In this document: positions 17,485 to 26,681 of the stretch, one piece after another | Numbering within the stretch: position 1 is the stretch's first letter | Layout: each line of letters begins with the position of its first letter | Source of the DNA: Burkholderiales bacterium | GTDB taxonomy: Bacteria > Pseudomonadota > Gammaproteobacteria > Burkholderiales > Usitatibacteraceae | Assembly: GCA_025359985.1 (NCBI GenBank) | Contig: JANYDB010000068.1 | Location: 62,001-126,000 of the forward strand | Length of the DNA stretch: 64,000 nucleotides | Direction: 5' to 3' | Made by a program: the position numbers and the translations under genes | Notes under the pieces: generated by a model | The model's database searches: none | What the model saw: only the letters and a program-made list of their open reading frames with translations | Told to the model about the DNA's origin: nothing

Positions 17485-18182
17485 GCGCTTTGACCAAGCT
17501 GAACAATATGGGTAAAACGCGATTTGATGCGTGCATCATGGGTTGCAACGATCAGTGTGGCGCCATGCTCTTCCGCCTGCTCGAACAGGAGCGAGATCGC
17601 AGCTTCGGCATGGTGATCATCCAACGCAGAGGTGGGCTCGTCCGCTAATACCAGCAGCGGCTTATTCAGCACCGCACGCGCAATCGCGACTCGCTGTGCC
17701 TCGCCTTGGGATAATTCACGCGGGTAAGATTTTGCTTTGTGTGCGATGCCTAATTTTTCCAGCATTACGTTGATGGAATTTGTGCTGTTTGTACTATTTG
17801 TTCTATCGCTGCTATGGGCGGCATGATCTTTCGCAGCGCCCGCCAGACGCTGGGCCAGCAATAAATTATCGCTCACCGTCAGCGCCGCAATCAGGTGCAG
17901 GCGCTGCATCACCAAGCCGATTTTTTGTCCGCGGAAATGATCGCGTTTGGCTTCGCTTAATAAATCAACGCGTACGCTGTCAATAGTTACATCACCTGTA
18001 ATCGGCCTTGCCAGGCACGCTAAAATATTGAGTAGGGTTGTTTTGCCACACCCCGACGGCCCCAACAACAGGGTGTGCTGACCGCAGGCAATATCCAGAC
18101 GATCAAGCGCAATAACGGATGTCATCGTGGCATTTTTGCGGTTCAGGTAACCGGCGCTTAGATGGTTTATTTGAATCAACAT
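17481..18182 (-). CDS. LolD/MacB-like ABC transporter ATP-binding protein
   Basis: A 233-residue ABC ATPase with Walker A GPSGCGKTTLL, Q-loop IGLVMQRLHL, signature LSQGEAQRVAIARA and Walker B LLVLADEPTSALD. LSQGE and the QRLHL context place it with the FtsX-permease partners. The gene overlaps the permease by four bases. A Ser/Asn/Thr repeat (NSTNSTNSIN) interrupts the helical domain after residue 125. Confidence 0.92.
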   Translation of the reverse strand: MLIQINHLSAGYLNRKNATMTSVIALDRLDIACGQHTLLLGPSGCGKTTLLNILACLARPITGDVTIDSVRVDLLSEAKRDHFRGQKIGLVMQRLHLIAALTVSDNLLLAQRLAGAAKDHAAHSSDRTNSTNSTNSINVMLEKLGIAHKAKSYPRELSQGEAQRVAIARAVLNKPLLVLADEPTSALDDHHAEAAISLLFEQAEEHGATLIVATHDARIKSRFTHIVQLGQSA

Positions 18183-18216
18183 GACGGCTTATTCAGTGGC
18201 GTTTTTCGTTTGCCAA

Positions 18217-19227
18217 TCAGGCTATTTCAATTGCGGTTTTGGCGTCGTCTGCTACGCAATAGGCCAGGCCTTCGATAAAAATTTTCTTTGGTAGATTGCG
18301 ACCGATAAACACCATTTTTGATTCGCGTGCCTCATCGGCCAGCCAGGCTTTGCCCGGACTGCCACCCATCAGCATGTGGACACCCTGAAAAATCATGCGA
18401 TTGTTCTGCCCCGCAATATTGAGTACGCCCTTATAGCGCAGCATGTCGACACCATAGGTCTGGATCAGCAGCGATAAAAATGCCTCGATCTTTTCCATAT
18501 CCAGCGCCCGCGCGTCTTTCCATACAAACGACTGCACATCATCGGAATGGGTGTGATGATCTTCGGTTAAAAAATCGGGTTCGATATCCAGAATGGAATT
18601 TAAATTGAAGCCGCGAATATCGAGAATTTCCTTGAGCGGGGTTTCGCCAAAATGGACGCGTTGAAAAGTCGCGCGCGGATTCATTTTTCGTAAACGCGCC
18701 ATTAGCTGACGGGTTTCCTCTTCGCTCACCAGATCTGTTTTTGACAACAGCAAACGGTCTGCAAAGCCAATCTGGGCGCGGGCTTCCGAGTTATCGGTCA
18801 ACTGCTGGGGAGCGTGCTTTGCATCCACCACCGTAATGACCGCGTCGAGCACGAACTGATCATGAATTGAATCATCCATAAAAAATGTTTGTGCTACCGG
18901 ACCAGGCTCGGCGAGACCGGTGGTTTCAATAATGACGCGATCAAATTTAAGTTCGCCTTTGCGGCGTTTGGCCGCAAGTTCAGCCAATATTCGTACCAGA
19001 TCGCCCCGTACGGTGCAGCAAATACAGCCGTTATTCATTTCAATAATTTGCTCATCCTTATCCTGCACCAAAATGTCATTATCAATGCCTTCTTGGCCGA
19101 ACTCGTTTTCGATCACAGCAATTTTTTCGCCATGCCGCTCGTGAAGAATACGATTTAATAAGGTGGTTTTGCCACTGCCTAAAAATCCGGTCAGGATGGT
19201 GGCGGGTATCAAGTCATTTTTACTCAT
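18217..19227 (-). CDS. CobW/G3E family GTPase (zinc metallochaperone-like), first copy
   Basis: A P-loop GTPase of the COG0523 family. It has Walker A GFLGSGKTTLLN, the metal-binding CxCC motif in NNGCICCTVRGDL, switch ETTGLAEP and the guanine motif SKTDLV. A histidine-rich DHHTHSDD follows, then the CobW C-terminal domain. These proteins move Zn (or Co) to client enzymes, and several are Zur-regulated. It lies 117 bases after a second CobW gene and 34 before the ABC ATPase, within the zur-led group. The metal is inferred from context. Confidence 0.9.
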   Translation of the reverse strand: MSKNDLIPATILTGFLGSGKTTLLNRILHERHGEKIAVIENEFGQEGIDNDILVQDKDEQIIEMNNGCICCTVRGDLVRILAELAAKRRKGELKFDRVIIETTGLAEPGPVAQTFFMDDSIHDQFVLDAVITVVDAKHAPQQLTDNSEARAQIGFADRLLLSKTDLVSEEETRQLMARLRKMNPRATFQRVHFGETPLKEILDIRGFNLNSILDIEPDFLTEDHHTHSDDVQSFVWKDARALDMEKIEAFLSLLIQTYGVDMLRYKGVLNIAGQNNRMIFQGVHMLMGGSPGKAWLADEARESKMVFIGRNLPKKIFIEGLAYCVADDAKTAIEIA

Positions 19228-19344
19228 GGGTGCCTGCAGATAAATGGAAAAAATAAAAAAAGCTAGTGGGCGTAATGCTTAATAAATACGGGCAACGCCG
19301 GGTCAAGCCGGATTAGTCAGAATCAAGCGGCGTCACCCACCGCG

Positions 19345-20430
19345 TCATACCGTATATTGGCCCGCTTGAATAGCCAAGTGAGTGGGTTTGATAAAACTGT
19401 CGAGCGTGTCCCTGATAAAGGGTTCACTTAAATCACGGGTTATAAATACGATGCGCGTGCGCCGATCATCGTCTGGCCACGCGAATAATTTGGCGACGGG
19501 ATATAGCGTGTGTTGTACCCCATGAATCGCGCGCGGCGTCGTTTCACCCAGCACATTGACGATACCTTTGATGCGCAATAATTCGTCCCCCCGTATCGAG
19601 GTCAGCAGCTCAAGCGCATCCAGCAGATTTTGCCACATCACCGGCTCATCATAAATGACCGCAAATGCGCGGATACGTTCATCATGGCGGGAAGTTGATG
19701 GTACTAATGACGCGGCGCTGGCGAAGCCGGATTTTTGATCGACTGTGACCGGTTTGTAGATTTCTGCGCGCAACCATTTTTCAACATTAGGCGTTTTCAC
19801 ATTCTGTTGATAGAGCCCGGTATCCAATAAGCGCTCTGGATCGATATCGCCAGCAGCAGCTGTAAAAATAGTTGCGCCCGGGTTTAGTATGGTTAAACGT
19901 TGTTGCAGCGCGTTCAGTTGCGCAGGGGTTGCCAAATCGGTTTTAGTAATGACTATTCGGTCTGCCACAGCCGCTTGTTTGACGGATTCAAAATGTTGAT
20001 CAAGTTGGCTCTCGCCATGGGTTGCATCCACTGTCGTCACAATGCCGGACAGCGCGTAGCGGGCGGCCACCAGCGGCATTTCTATCAGGGTATGCATAAT
20101 CGGCGCGGGGTCGGCCAAACCGGTTGTCTCGATGATGACCCGTTTGAAATAGGGAATCTCTGCATTGGCCCGTTTGAAATAGAGATCACGCAATGCATTA
20201 ACCATATCACCCGCGACCGAGCAGCAGACACAGCCGCTAGCCATCACCACGACATCGCCGCTGACGCTGCGCACCAGCAGATGATCAATCGGCACTGCAC
20301 CGAATTCATTGATTAACACCGCCGTATCGTGAAGTGACGGGTGCGTGAGCATGCGATTCAGCAGGGTCGTCTTGCCGCTGCCTAAAAAACCGGTCAGCAA
20401 AGTGACTGGGGTAATGATGGAAGCTGTCAT
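19345..20430 (-). CDS. CobW/G3E family GTPase, second copy
   Basis: A 361-residue COG0523 GTPase with GFLGSGKTTLLNRML, the metal site GCVCCSVAGDM, ETTGLADPAP and KTDLATPAQ. The C-terminal CobW_C domain contains RIKGIVNVLGE and HGVQHTLYPV. It is 19 bases downstream of zur and therefore almost certainly co-transcribed with it. It is related to but clearly diverged from the neighbouring copy, and it lacks the His-rich stretch. That suggests two chaperones with different clients rather than a recent duplication. Confidence 0.9.
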   Translation of the reverse strand: MTASIITPVTLLTGFLGSGKTTLLNRMLTHPSLHDTAVLINEFGAVPIDHLLVRSVSGDVVVMASGCVCCSVAGDMVNALRDLYFKRANAEIPYFKRVIIETTGLADPAPIMHTLIEMPLVAARYALSGIVTTVDATHGESQLDQHFESVKQAAVADRIVITKTDLATPAQLNALQQRLTILNPGATIFTAAAGDIDPERLLDTGLYQQNVKTPNVEKWLRAEIYKPVTVDQKSGFASAASLVPSTSRHDERIRAFAVIYDEPVMWQNLLDALELLTSIRGDELLRIKGIVNVLGETTPRAIHGVQHTLYPVAKLFAWPDDDRRTRIVFITRDLSEPFIRDTLDSFIKPTHLAIQAGQYTV

Positions 20431-20449
20431 GATGGGGCGCGCGATAGAT

Positions 20450-20977
20450 TTAAGTGCGGGCGGTGCAATGTGCGCACTGTCCGCGAAGCTTCAGATCAAT
20501 ATCCACGGTTTTAAATCCGGCGGGCAATTTCAGATCCAGCTTGGGGGGCATGTCGTCTAGACAAAAAGTTTGTCCGCAATCGTTACAGGTAAAGTGCGCG
20601 TGTTGGTGGTGAGTCTTGGCCGCGTAATTACCGTTGCTTTTCCTGTTTTCTTTCTGTCCTTCTTCCGTTTTTGCCTCCCCGTGCGCAGTCGTCATCGGCG
20701 GTTGGCTCAGCATAAAACGCCACACCCGATCGTCACCCGCGATGCGGTGCGCAATCCCCATCGATACCAGCCACTCCAGAACCCGATACACAGTGACTCG
20801 ATCAATCGGATGGTGGTGCGCAATCGCATCGGTCACATCCAGGTGTGAAATCGCGTGATCCGTTGCCAGTAATGTTGCCAGCACCGCCACGCGTGGCTGG
20901 GTGAGGCGATCACCAGTCGCGCGGATGGCGGTTTCAGCGTCTGAGATTCGGGCAAGATAGGCGGGCTTGGATTTCAT
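20450..20977 (-). CDS. zur: Fur-family zinc uptake regulator Zur
   Basis: A 175-residue Fur-superfamily repressor. The winged helix comes first (RLTQPRVAVLATLLATDHAISHLDVTDAI...DRVTVYRVLEWLVSMGIAHR). After a Lys/Asn/Glu-rich linker comes the metal domain with the HQHAHFTCNDCG and RGQCAHC cysteine pairs that form the structural zinc site. Zur rather than Fur is favoured by the two CobW genes that follow it. It probably represses its own operon through the palindrome over its promoter. Confidence 0.88.
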   Translation of the reverse strand: MKSKPAYLARISDAETAIRATGDRLTQPRVAVLATLLATDHAISHLDVTDAIAHHHPIDRVTVYRVLEWLVSMGIAHRIAGDDRVWRFMLSQPPMTTAHGEAKTEEGQKENRKSNGNYAAKTHHQHAHFTCNDCGQTFCLDDMPPKLDLKLPAGFKTVDIDLKLRGQCAHCTART

Positions 20978-21015
20978 GCGAAGGCGCGGTTTAAACAGAA
21001 ATAATTTACAACTCT

Positions 21016-21044
21016 ATTTTAAGCTGTGCCAGTTGCATATGCAA
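21016..21044 (-). promoter_or_regulatory. Promoter with overlapping palindrome before zur
   Basis: On the minus strand TTGCAT (21044-21039) and TAAAAT (21021-21016) are separated by exactly 17 bases, a good sigma-70 promoter about 40 bases upstream of the zur ATG. The -35 lies inside a perfect 12-base palindrome, TTGCATATGCAA (21033-21044). An AT-rich palindrome over the -35 is what a Fur-family operator would look like, but it is not the textbook Zur box. Confidence 0.5.
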
Positions 21045-21109
21045 TCAAGTCGCAAATCGTATTGACTGACGCTAGCGTACTTATTACATGGCTAGGGTGA
21101 AGCCTAAAA

Positions 21110-23677
21110 TTAATGCTCAGTACTTGCTTGTAATTGAAACCGCAACCGATATTTGCGCTCGCCCGCTAGTAATGGTGAGGATTTTCCCGCCAGCCAATCT
21201 TCATGACCAGCTCCATAAAATGGCGATAGGGGATGCCCGCTTTGTCCGCCTGGCATGGTCAGAATCGCGCTGGCTTCATGCCCAGGTGCGACCACCATAC
21301 GCTCAGATGCACCAAAGCCAGGTGCCGCGACTTTGGGCATATTATTGTCGCCGGATAACGGGGTGGGCGGCATATCCAGGAAATACCCCAGTACAGGCAC
21401 AGCGCGTGAGATGGGATGACGGATACGCGCAATATTGCGCTTGCCCCAAGTGGCTTCGGCGAGAGAGGCATTGGTTTCAAGCAGCTCTCGGGTGACCGTG
21501 TTGAGCTGTGCCGCCTGAAACTGATTCCAGGTTAGAAACGGCAAAGGCAGCAGGTGAGGCGTCTCATTGCTCAACGCCTGCCATGCGGCATATTCAAAAC
21601 GCCCGTCCCAGGTTATTTTGGGGAGCAATGAAGAGGTAGTGCTGGCTGTGGTGGTGGGTAGAGAAGTAGGTGATAGCGCTGCTTTTAACCATGACTTCCA
21701 TAATTCATCGAGGACTCGCAGGCGAAAGGCCCGCGCTATACGATAGGCCGCCTGATCGATGTCGGCGCGACCATTGCTTGTTTTGAGTGCGCGCAGCGCG
21801 GCCAGCGCGTTGGTGTTGTCGCGATTGGTATCAGCTACTGCGCTTACACGAGCGACCCAGCGTTTCATGAAGCGGGCTTCGGTATCAAGCTGGATATTGT
21901 ATAAGCCTGCCTCATCAAATATTTTTGCTTCCAGCAGGCGATCACGAATCTGCTGACCGCGTGCGCCGAGATCAAAACCGCCTTCGCCGATGGCCGAGCC
22001 GCCTTCGGCCCCCAGCTGGCGATTATTGCCTGACCAAAGTCGCAGCATTTGAGGACTGCGCATCATCGGATAGCGGTCAACAGCAAGCCAATCTGAGTGG
22101 ATGCTGTCGGCTGCTGTAAAGCCGGCAAGCAGACTAGCGTCTTTGCGGAACGAGACGCCAGGCTGGTGTTGCATACGTGCCGGCATCCGCCCCGCAATCG
22201 TCCATGCACTATTACCCATTTTATCGACGATGAAAATATTTTGATGGGGCACGCCGCTTTGTTGCGCGATGAGCATCGCTTCGTCAACCGTTTTGGCAAG
22301 CGCCAAGCGGGTCAAATTGCTGTTGATCGCGCCTGGCCGATGGGCAACCCAATTGAGCGCGTAGGATTGCTTTCCGATGGTTTTGATGATCGGCCCAAAG
22401 CGTGATTCGCGTACCTCCAGCAACGCGGCTCCTCCGCCCTTGCTTCCGTTCCCGCCCGCGTCCCCACCTGCGCCTTTCACCTCGATGAATTCCCGTTGAA
22501 CCGTGATCGCCTCGTCCATCGTGAGTGGCACCCAGTCAAACCATTTTCCATAGCTATTGGTGAAGCCCCATGCGATATCACCATTGCTTCCCGCCACCAT
22601 CGCGGGGACGCCCGGCAGTGAAACGCCGACGATACGCCGCTTTATCCGGTTTGCTTTGTCAGCCGCGGTGGTTTCAGCGGCTTCGGTGGCCTGCACGTGA
22701 TCGGCCATTTCGGTAATTTCGAGCTGGGTACGAAACCAGATATTCGGTACCCCCAGGCCCAGATGCATATCGTTTGCCAACATCGCGCCGCCATGCGCGG
22801 TTAACGCGCCACTGATGGCCCAGGCGTTGCTGCCGATGCTGGTGGTGCTATCAGTTTCAGCCTGCGCTGTGTTGGTGAATGAAACCTGCGCAAACACCGC
22901 TGTTGCTGTCGCGGGTTGCGGTATACGCAGATTAATTTTGTCTGCACCCGGTATGGCAACGGGTTCAATCACGCTGCCGTCAAGTGCGGCGTCGAATTCG
23001 CCCCCGAGCGGTTTTAGCCAGTTAAATATTGTTGCGCCCAATTTTTCTTGAAGTAGCGCGTTCTCGAATGCATGTTCAAATGAATTGGCTTGCAGCATGT
23101 AATACATTTCGCACATCACCAGCAATGAATCAACTTCAGTCCAGACGTTGGGAGTGGCTTGTAGCAAGGTGTATTGCCAGGGCTTTGCGCTCAAACTATT
23201 GAGCCCGGCGTTCACGCCTTCGGTGTAGGCCGTCAAGTCGGCAGCCGCTGCCTGATCTGTGACGGCTGCCTGCGATCCGATTTGCGAGCCCATCTGCGAC
23301 CACACGATGTTCATGCGATGACGAAACCTGTGGGCGCGCTTCTCCTTATCCATCGCCAGCGTGGCTTTCCCCAACAATGCTGAGAGCTCGCCCGCTGCGG
23401 AACGACGCGCCAAATCCATTTCAAAAAATCGTTCCTGCGCGTGCACAAAGCCCAAAGTGCGCATGGCGTCACGCATATTATCGGCTTCAATGGTCACGGT
23501 GCCGCGCGCATCGCGGCTTAGGCTGACGGCCTTCGACAGCTTGGGCATGATGACCTCGCCGTCGAGCTGCGGCAGGCTTGAGCGCAGGATGAAATAAAGT
23601 ACGGCAAGCGTCACCAGAGCGAGCAGCAATGCAGCCGCTATTACTTTTAGCGCGATTCGTAACCAGCGATTTTTCAT
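21110..23677 (-). CDS. Penicillin acylase family protein (Ntn hydrolase)
   Basis: An 855-residue protein with an N-terminal membrane anchor or signal (IALKVIAAALLLALVTLAVLYFIL). The alpha-chain part (GTVTIEADNMRDAMRTLGFVHAQERFFEMDLARR) is followed by the autoprocessing site IGSNAWAISG. The serine of SNAW becomes the N-terminal nucleophile of the beta chain after cleavage. DMHLGLGVPNIWF is another family block. The natural substrate may be an acyl-homoserine lactone or another amide; beta-lactam activity cannot be assumed. The start overlaps xerC by four bases (ATGA). Confidence 0.9.
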   Translation of the reverse strand: MKNRWLRIALKVIAAALLLALVTLAVLYFILRSSLPQLDGEVIMPKLSKAVSLSRDARGTVTIEADNMRDAMRTLGFVHAQERFFEMDLARRSAAGELSALLGKATLAMDKEKRAHRFRHRMNIVWSQMGSQIGSQAAVTDQAAAADLTAYTEGVNAGLNSLSAKPWQYTLLQATPNVWTEVDSLLVMCEMYYMLQANSFEHAFENALLQEKLGATIFNWLKPLGGEFDAALDGSVIEPVAIPGADKINLRIPQPATATAVFAQVSFTNTAQAETDSTTSIGSNAWAISGALTAHGGAMLANDMHLGLGVPNIWFRTQLEITEMADHVQATEAAETTAADKANRIKRRIVGVSLPGVPAMVAGSNGDIAWGFTNSYGKWFDWVPLTMDEAITVQREFIEVKGAGGDAGGNGSKGGGAALLEVRESRFGPIIKTIGKQSYALNWVAHRPGAINSNLTRLALAKTVDEAMLIAQQSGVPHQNIFIVDKMGNSAWTIAGRMPARMQHQPGVSFRKDASLLAGFTAADSIHSDWLAVDRYPMMRSPQMLRLWSGNNRQLGAEGGSAIGEGGFDLGARGQQIRDRLLEAKIFDEAGLYNIQLDTEARFMKRWVARVSAVADTNRDNTNALAALRALKTSNGRADIDQAAYRIARAFRLRVLDELWKSWLKAALSPTSLPTTTASTTSSLLPKITWDGRFEYAAWQALSNETPHLLPLPFLTWNQFQAAQLNTVTRELLETNASLAEATWGKRNIARIRHPISRAVPVLGYFLDMPPTPLSGDNNMPKVAAPGFGASERMVVAPGHEASAILTMPGGQSGHPLSPFYGAGHEDWLAGKSSPLLAGERKYRLRFQLQASTEH

Positions 23678-24621
23678 GTTTTTTTCCTGGCCCGTGGATG
23701 AGCGGCATCGTAAATTTTGGCTAAATGCTGAAAATCCAGATGCGTATAAACCTGCGTGGAAGCAATGCTGGCATGTCCCAGCATTTCCTGCACGGCGCGC
23801 AAATCACCCGAAGACTGCAGCACATGCGATGCGAACGAATGCCGCAGCATGTGCGGATGCAGATCAAGCGAAATACCCTGCTGGGCCGCACGGATTTTGA
23901 TCTGGTGTTGTATCACCCGTACTGAAATACGCTTGGCCTGTTTGCTTAAAAATAGCGCCTTGAGGTGGCCTTGGTCAAGACGGTTTTCCGCGGTTGATTT
24001 TGCGTTGCCCAGGATAGCGGCCCGAACGGGTAACCAGCGCTGTAAAGCTTCCAGCGCGTGTCGCCCAACCGGCACAATCCGGGTTTTGTTGCCTTTGCCG
24101 GTAACACGCGCCTCCTGCGTTGCGAAATCAATGGAATCCGTGTCAAGGCTGACCAATTCAGAAACACGAAACCCTGATGAATACAGCAGTTCAAAGATAG
24201 CACGATCACGTATCCCTTCCGGGCTGTCGTCTGCAAAACTAACTAGTCGCACCGCTTCATCCGGGGATAAAGTTTCCGGCAGCCGCTTGTCGGCCTTGGG
24301 TGCATGCACGCCATCAACAGGATTGGCGGCCCCGGTTTGATGGCGTAAAAATTCATAGAAACCGCGCCAGCCGGACAGTACTCGGGCAATAGATCGTGGC
24401 CCCAGGCCTTTGGCATGCAGCGTGGCGGCAAAGCGGCGAATATCCATTTGAGTCAGTGAAACCAGTATCGCTGCCGGGTCGTGAGACCGCGTGTTAGTAT
24501 TGTTGCCCCCTGCCAGCGCTTCCAGCAACGCCAAGTCGCGTCGATAATGTTTGAGGGTTAATGTGGCGAGTCGACGCTCATGCGTCAGATAGTTTAAATA
24601 TTGTTCGCACGCTTCGTTCAC
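23674..24621 (-). CDS. xerC: Tyrosine recombinase XerC
   Basis: A site-specific recombinase that, with XerD, resolves chromosome dimers at dif. The N-terminal SAM-like domain (YLNYLTHERRLATLTLKHYRRDL) is followed by the catalytic domain, with Arg in SGFRVSELVSL, the HMLRHSFASH block, His in MLGHASI and the tyrosine nucleophile in STQVYTHLDF. Length is 315. Its place after dapF and DUF484 is the standard gene order of xerC, so this is the housekeeping enzyme and not a phage or integron integrase. Confidence 0.95.
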   Translation of the reverse strand: MNEACEQYLNYLTHERRLATLTLKHYRRDLALLEALAGGNNTNTRSHDPAAILVSLTQMDIRRFAATLHAKGLGPRSIARVLSGWRGFYEFLRHQTGAANPVDGVHAPKADKRLPETLSPDEAVRLVSFADDSPEGIRDRAIFELLYSSGFRVSELVSLDTDSIDFATQEARVTGKGNKTRIVPVGRHALEALQRWLPVRAAILGNAKSTAENRLDQGHLKALFLSKQAKRISVRVIQHQIKIRAAQQGISLDLHPHMLRHSFASHVLQSSGDLRAVQEMLGHASIASTQVYTHLDFQHLAKIYDAAHPRARKKT

Positions 24622-24622
24622 G

Positions 24623-25318
24623 TCATTCGTTTGCGGTCGGATCAGCCATCAAGACCAAATTGCGCGCCGCGCAATGCGCAAACACCTGCCCGATGCGTGA
24701 TAAAAACATCGTGCCCATATCAGCATAAAAGCGCTCGGCGTTTTCGCTTGCCATTAATAACAAGCCAAACGTTTTTTCATTTTTTAACGGTACAAGCGCA
24801 TACGATTTCAGGTGCGGTGCATGCTCACCGAACCATAAATGGGTTTCATAGACGGGGTGTGCGCCGCAATAAGGTTGCGTCATGGCGTCCACAAACTGGC
24901 GTAATTCTGCGGGAGAATTTTGAAACTCGGGGGTGGGCGTGTCGCCCGTTGGCGCAACACCCCAAAAGCGCACAGCCACATGCGGCACCTGAAACCGATC
25001 CAGCAAATCCAGATATAAAACATCTATAGCTTGATCAAGCGACACAGCACCTATCAGCTTTAAAGTCAGCGCATGAATTTTTTCGGACAAGGCGTCGTTT
25101 TCTTCGCCGAATTGAATTAATTCGGTGAGTTTGTTTTCGAGCAGCCGGACTTTCTCACGGGTAGCAATGAGCTGGCGTTCGGGAATGGAAACCGTTCTTC
25201 CGCCGTGCGGATGCGTCACACTGAGCGCCAACAATACATCGGCATGATGCTCAAAAAAATCAGGATTTTTTTTCAAGAATTCTGCGATCTCATCAATCGT
25301 CATTTCAGATACTGACAC
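24623..25318 (-). CDS. DUF484 family (GAF-like) protein
   Basis: A 231-residue protein of the DUF484 family (YigA-like), nearly always found between dapF and xerC. The start IDEIAEFLKKNPDFFEHHADVLLALSVTHPHGG and the SIPERQLIATREKVRLLENKLTELIQFGEENDALSEKIHALTLKL coiled coil are diagnostic. The C-terminal half is a degenerate GAF fold (YALVPLKNEKTFGLLLMASENAERFYADMGTMFLSRIG). Role unknown. It ends one base before the xerC start, so the two are co-translated. Confidence 0.9.
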   Translation of the reverse strand: MSVSEMTIDEIAEFLKKNPDFFEHHADVLLALSVTHPHGGRTVSIPERQLIATREKVRLLENKLTELIQFGEENDALSEKIHALTLKLIGAVSLDQAIDVLYLDLLDRFQVPHVAVRFWGVAPTGDTPTPEFQNSPAELRQFVDAMTQPYCGAHPVYETHLWFGEHAPHLKSYALVPLKNEKTFGLLLMASENAERFYADMGTMFLSRIGQVFAHCAARNLVLMADPTANE

Positions 25319-25367
25319 GAGGCGTCCCTATTTATTTTTAAGGTTGAATGAATGCTTGTAGGCTTGA

Positions 25368-26228
25368 TTATTGCAGATTGATCTCACCGCGATAAACGGT
25401 GGTGGCGCGGCCTGACATAAACACGGCGGCCGCGTCGCCGTTATCCCCAGTCCGCATGCCTTGCCATGTTACCGAAAGATCACCGCCGCGCATGGATACA
25501 CGCACATCGGCATCCAGCATATTCCAGCGAATGCCCGTCACCACCGCCGCGCACGCACCCGTGCCGCAGGCCAGCGTCTCGCCCGCGCCACGCTCCCATA
25601 CGCGCAGGCGTATGTGGTCGCGCGCCAGCACCTGCATATAGCCTGCATTAACGCGCTTGGGGAAGCGTACATGATGTTCAATCAGCGGGCCTTGCTCGCG
25701 CACGGGTGCATGGTCGATATCAGCGACTACCTGTAGCGCATGCGGATTGCCCATCGACAGCGCGCCAATCGTGATGCTCACATCGTTGACGAGCAAGTCG
25801 TAGCGGGTTTGTTCATCATCGGTCGTGAACGGGATAACAAGCGGGCTAAATTGGGGCGCGCCCATATTGGTTGTGATTAAACCGTCCGGGGCAATGAAGG
25901 GCGAGATAATGCCGTTAAGGGTTTCTGCACGAATTTCACTTTTACTGGTGAGCCCTTCGTCGCGCACGAACTGCGCAAAACAATGCGTGCCATTGCCACA
26001 CTGCTCTACTTCACCACCGTCAGCATTAAAAATACGATAGCGGAAATCAACCCCCGCTACGGTGGGCTGCTCAACCAGCAATAGCTGGTCACAGCCAATG
26101 CCGAAATGGCGATCCGCGATTTGGCGAATTTGTGCGACAGTGAGCGCTACCGCTTGAGTGATACCGTTCAACATGACAAAGTCGTTGCCGCGGCCATGCA
26201 TTTTGGTAAATTTTAGGCGCATCCGCAA
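25368..26228 (-). CDS. dapF: Diaminopimelate epimerase DapF
   Basis: DapF converts LL- to meso-diaminopimelate for lysine and peptidoglycan. Both catalytic cysteines are visible, in [12 protein letters not shown] and [12 protein letters not shown], and the N-terminal signature [18 protein letters not shown] is intact. The first cysteine block reads GNGTHC where GNGARC is common, a mild variation. The start may be the ATG at 26228 or 26222. The gene heads the dapF-DUF484-xerC set. Confidence 0.95.
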   Translation of the reverse strand: MRMRLKFTKMHGRGNDFVMLNGITQAVALTVAQIRQIADRHFGIGCDQLLLVEQPTVAGVDFRYRIFNADGGEVEQCGNGTHCFAQFVRDEGLTSKSEIRAETLNGIISPFIAPDGLITTNMGAPQFSPLVIPFTTDDEQTRYDLLVNDVSITIGALSMGNPHALQVVADIDHAPVREQGPLIEHHVRFPKRVNAGYMQVLARDHIRLRVWERGAGETLACGTGACAAVVTGIRWNMLDADVRVSMRGGDLSVTWQGMRTGDNGDAAAVFMSGRATTVYRGEINLQ

Positions 26229-26240
26229 TCCGCTACGTGC

Positions 26241-26537
26241 TTAGGTGGTCACAGCCGATTCATCGGGAAAAAACACGAACCCGCTATCAGCAAGGGCGGT
26301 ATCTTTTTCGATCTCGGTAATTTCTTCGATATTCAGTGCGGGCGGATTATCGGCGGGGTTTTTAACGCGCATTCTAAATTCAGGATCGGCGCAGGTTCGG
26401 GTTACGGCAATGCTGCTGGCTTCATCGGCGTTACTCGCCTCGGCGTAAACATTTTTGTAAAAACCCATCCAAGATTGCTTCCCATCCATTTCAATCAGGA
26501 AGTGTTCACCGCGCAAGAAAACATGGAAGAAAGCCAT
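26241..26537 (-). CDS. Small conserved-looking hypothetical protein
   Basis: A 98-residue acidic protein that I do not recognise. It has no signal peptide and no membrane segment. The N-terminus is beta-like (FFHVFLRGEHFLIEMDGK), the middle is EASNADEASSIAVTRTCADPEF with a single cysteine, and the acidic C-terminal third contains EEITEIEKDTAL. A TTGGAA stretch precedes the ATG and it ends 12 bases before dapF, so it is probably translated as part of that transcript. Function unknown. Confidence 0.6.
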   Translation of the reverse strand: MAFFHVFLRGEHFLIEMDGKQSWMGFYKNVYAEASNADEASSIAVTRTCADPEFRMRVKNPADNPPALNIEEITEIEKDTALADSGFVFFPDESAVTT

Positions 26538-26681
26538 CGGATTGTTCCAAAAAGCATTAAGGAAATTTGATTCTACCGCTTACATTGCCTGAGGTTATGC
26601 GGAAACTATAAAATATAAAACTCTAGCACTGTAGCGGATATTAAGCCATTTTTACTTCAAACGCCGCGCCAGTGCTTGAGG

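Noticed and set aside
21110-23677. Calling the Ntn hydrolase a penicillin acylase with antibiotic activity
   Set aside because: Family members include acyl-homoserine lactone and other amidases; the substrate cannot be read from the motifs.
23674-24621. Tyrosine recombinase as a sign of a mobile element
   Set aside because: Its place after dapF and DUF484 is the conserved location of housekeeping xerC.
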